Source: Bacteroidota bacterium (lineage in GTDB: Bacteria > Bacteroidota > Bacteroidia > Bacteroidales > Dysgonomonadaceae). Taken from it: a DNA stretch of 23,573 nucleotides. Positions 23,320-23,573 of the stretch are shown here, piece after piece; within the stretch, counting starts at the first letter, position 1; each line of letters begins with the position of its first letter. The stretch is taken from positions 1-23,573 of the forward strand of contig JAEWGM010000023.1 in the NCBI GenBank assembly GCA_023388315.1, written 5' to 3'. The notes below the pieces were generated by a model. That model saw nothing but the letters and a program-made list of their open reading frames with translations, was not told the DNA's origin and did not search any database. A program made the translations under genes and the position numbers.

Positions 23320-23457
23320 ACCGCCAACATCACCTATACGCAAGCAGGGGTTTCGTGCTTCGTAGGACAGGAAAGTAGTAAAATTAAAGTTCAGTTCTTC
23401 GTAGGAAGTTCAGTGGTTAAAATCCCTGCCTGCGTATAGCTGAGAACCGTTGGCGGT
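23320..23457 (+). repeat. attC-like recombination site
   Basis: This is a 138-base imperfect palindrome. Outer arms are ACCGCCAAC (23320-23328) and GTTGGCGGT (23449-23457), 9 bp perfect. Unpaired spacers of 6 and 10 bases follow. Inner arms are TATACGCA (23335-23342) with TGCGTATA (23431-23438), one unmatched base on each strand, then GCAGGGGTTT (23344-23353) with AAATCCCTGC (23420-23429). A large terminal loop contains CTTCGTAGGA twice. Outer box, internal spacer, inner box, extrahelical bases and variable loop reproduce the attC layout, and the length is within the attC range. Confidence 0.6.
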
Positions 23458-23573
23458 AATTTGAAGAAACAATTAACAACGAAAAACATTCAAGAAAATG
23501 AAGCTATAAGTAACTGTAAGATAGAATAAGAATTGAAATATCCTTTAATACGCAAAGTAGAAAGGGCGATTGT
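23458..23573. other. Sequence after the attC-like site, no gene seen
   Basis: These 116 AT-rich bases run to the window end. After the core site they read AATTTG, similar to the CATTTTG that follows the left core site, so this may be the start of another cassette whose gene lies outside the window. Only a three-codon frame beginning with ATG is present near the middle. Confidence 0.4.

Larger units (their letters stand above)
22568..23449 (+). mobile_element. Integron gene-cassette-like unit
   Basis: This 882-base unit runs from the cut point of G|TTGGCGGT at 22567 to that of an identical G|TTGGCGGT at 23449. In between are a promoter, one plus-strand gene and, starting 8 bases after the stop codon, a long imperfect palindrome. 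Gene orientation, single short ORF, an attC-like site at the 3' end and same-orientation core sites at both borders are all as in integron cassettes. The core departs from the classical GTTRRRY (GTTGGCG has C at the third R) and no intI gene is in the window, so the assignment is structural inference. Confidence 0.55.

Overview
The window looks like chromosomal DNA from a member of the Bacteroidota (Bacteroidetes). Three things point there. First, many gene starts are preceded by the phylum's promoter signature, TAnnTTTG at -7 and in the best cases TTTG about 19-20 bases further up. Second, almost no gene has a Shine-Dalgarno sequence. Third, the gene set fits: an OstA-like protein, a two-parvulin SurA-like protein upstream of mutL, an S41 protease, a FlaA1/CapD-type sugar dehydratase and small lipoproteins. 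No rRNA, phage gene, insertion sequence, integrase or CRISPR array is visible.

Layout. 1-443 has no gene but carries a leftward promoter for a gene outside the window. 444-2279 is an MsbA-type ABC exporter (+). It converges on a membrane nucleotide-sugar 4,6-dehydratase/epimerase (2365-4317, -). A leftward operon follows: nadC, a dCMP-deaminase-like gene and an S41 C-terminal processing protease (7383 to 4455). It shares a palindromic divergent promoter region with rlmH, which overlaps or abuts a secreted alpha/beta hydrolase gene (7530-9414). A small membrane protein, an AlkD-like protein (-) and pepE (+) come next, then an orphan AT-rich gene with an unusually good Shine-Dalgarno (11450-11917, -).

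12258-12717 is a leftward tRNA unit. It has a near-perfect promoter, an intact tRNA-Gly(GCC) flanked on both sides by broken tRNA-Gly pieces that each carry a short palindrome, then tRNA-Leu(TAA) and a terminator. Beyond it are a CPA2-type cation:proton antiporter, a lipoprotein with a Rieske-like fold signature whose ligand residues are changed to four Cys, a 146-bp long-hairpin element, and a leftward cluster. That cluster, in transcription order, is surA-like PPIase, OstA-like protein, a small C-terminally anchored protein, mutL and an aldo/keto reductase. It joins outer-membrane biogenesis (PPIase chaperone and OstA) with mismatch repair.

The right end is accessory in character. It has a degenerate 21-bp tandem repeat, a helical protein of unknown function, a perfect 11-bp-arm palindrome, and then a unit with the geometry of an integron gene cassette. 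That unit is bounded by G|TTGGCGGT on the left and carries its own promoter and one lipoprotein gene. It ends in a 138-nt imperfect palindrome built like an attC site, with outer arms ACCGCCAAC and GTTGGCGGT. The cassette protein looks like the N-terminal prodomain of Bacteroidetes subtilases without the protease. This cassette is the most interesting object in the window.
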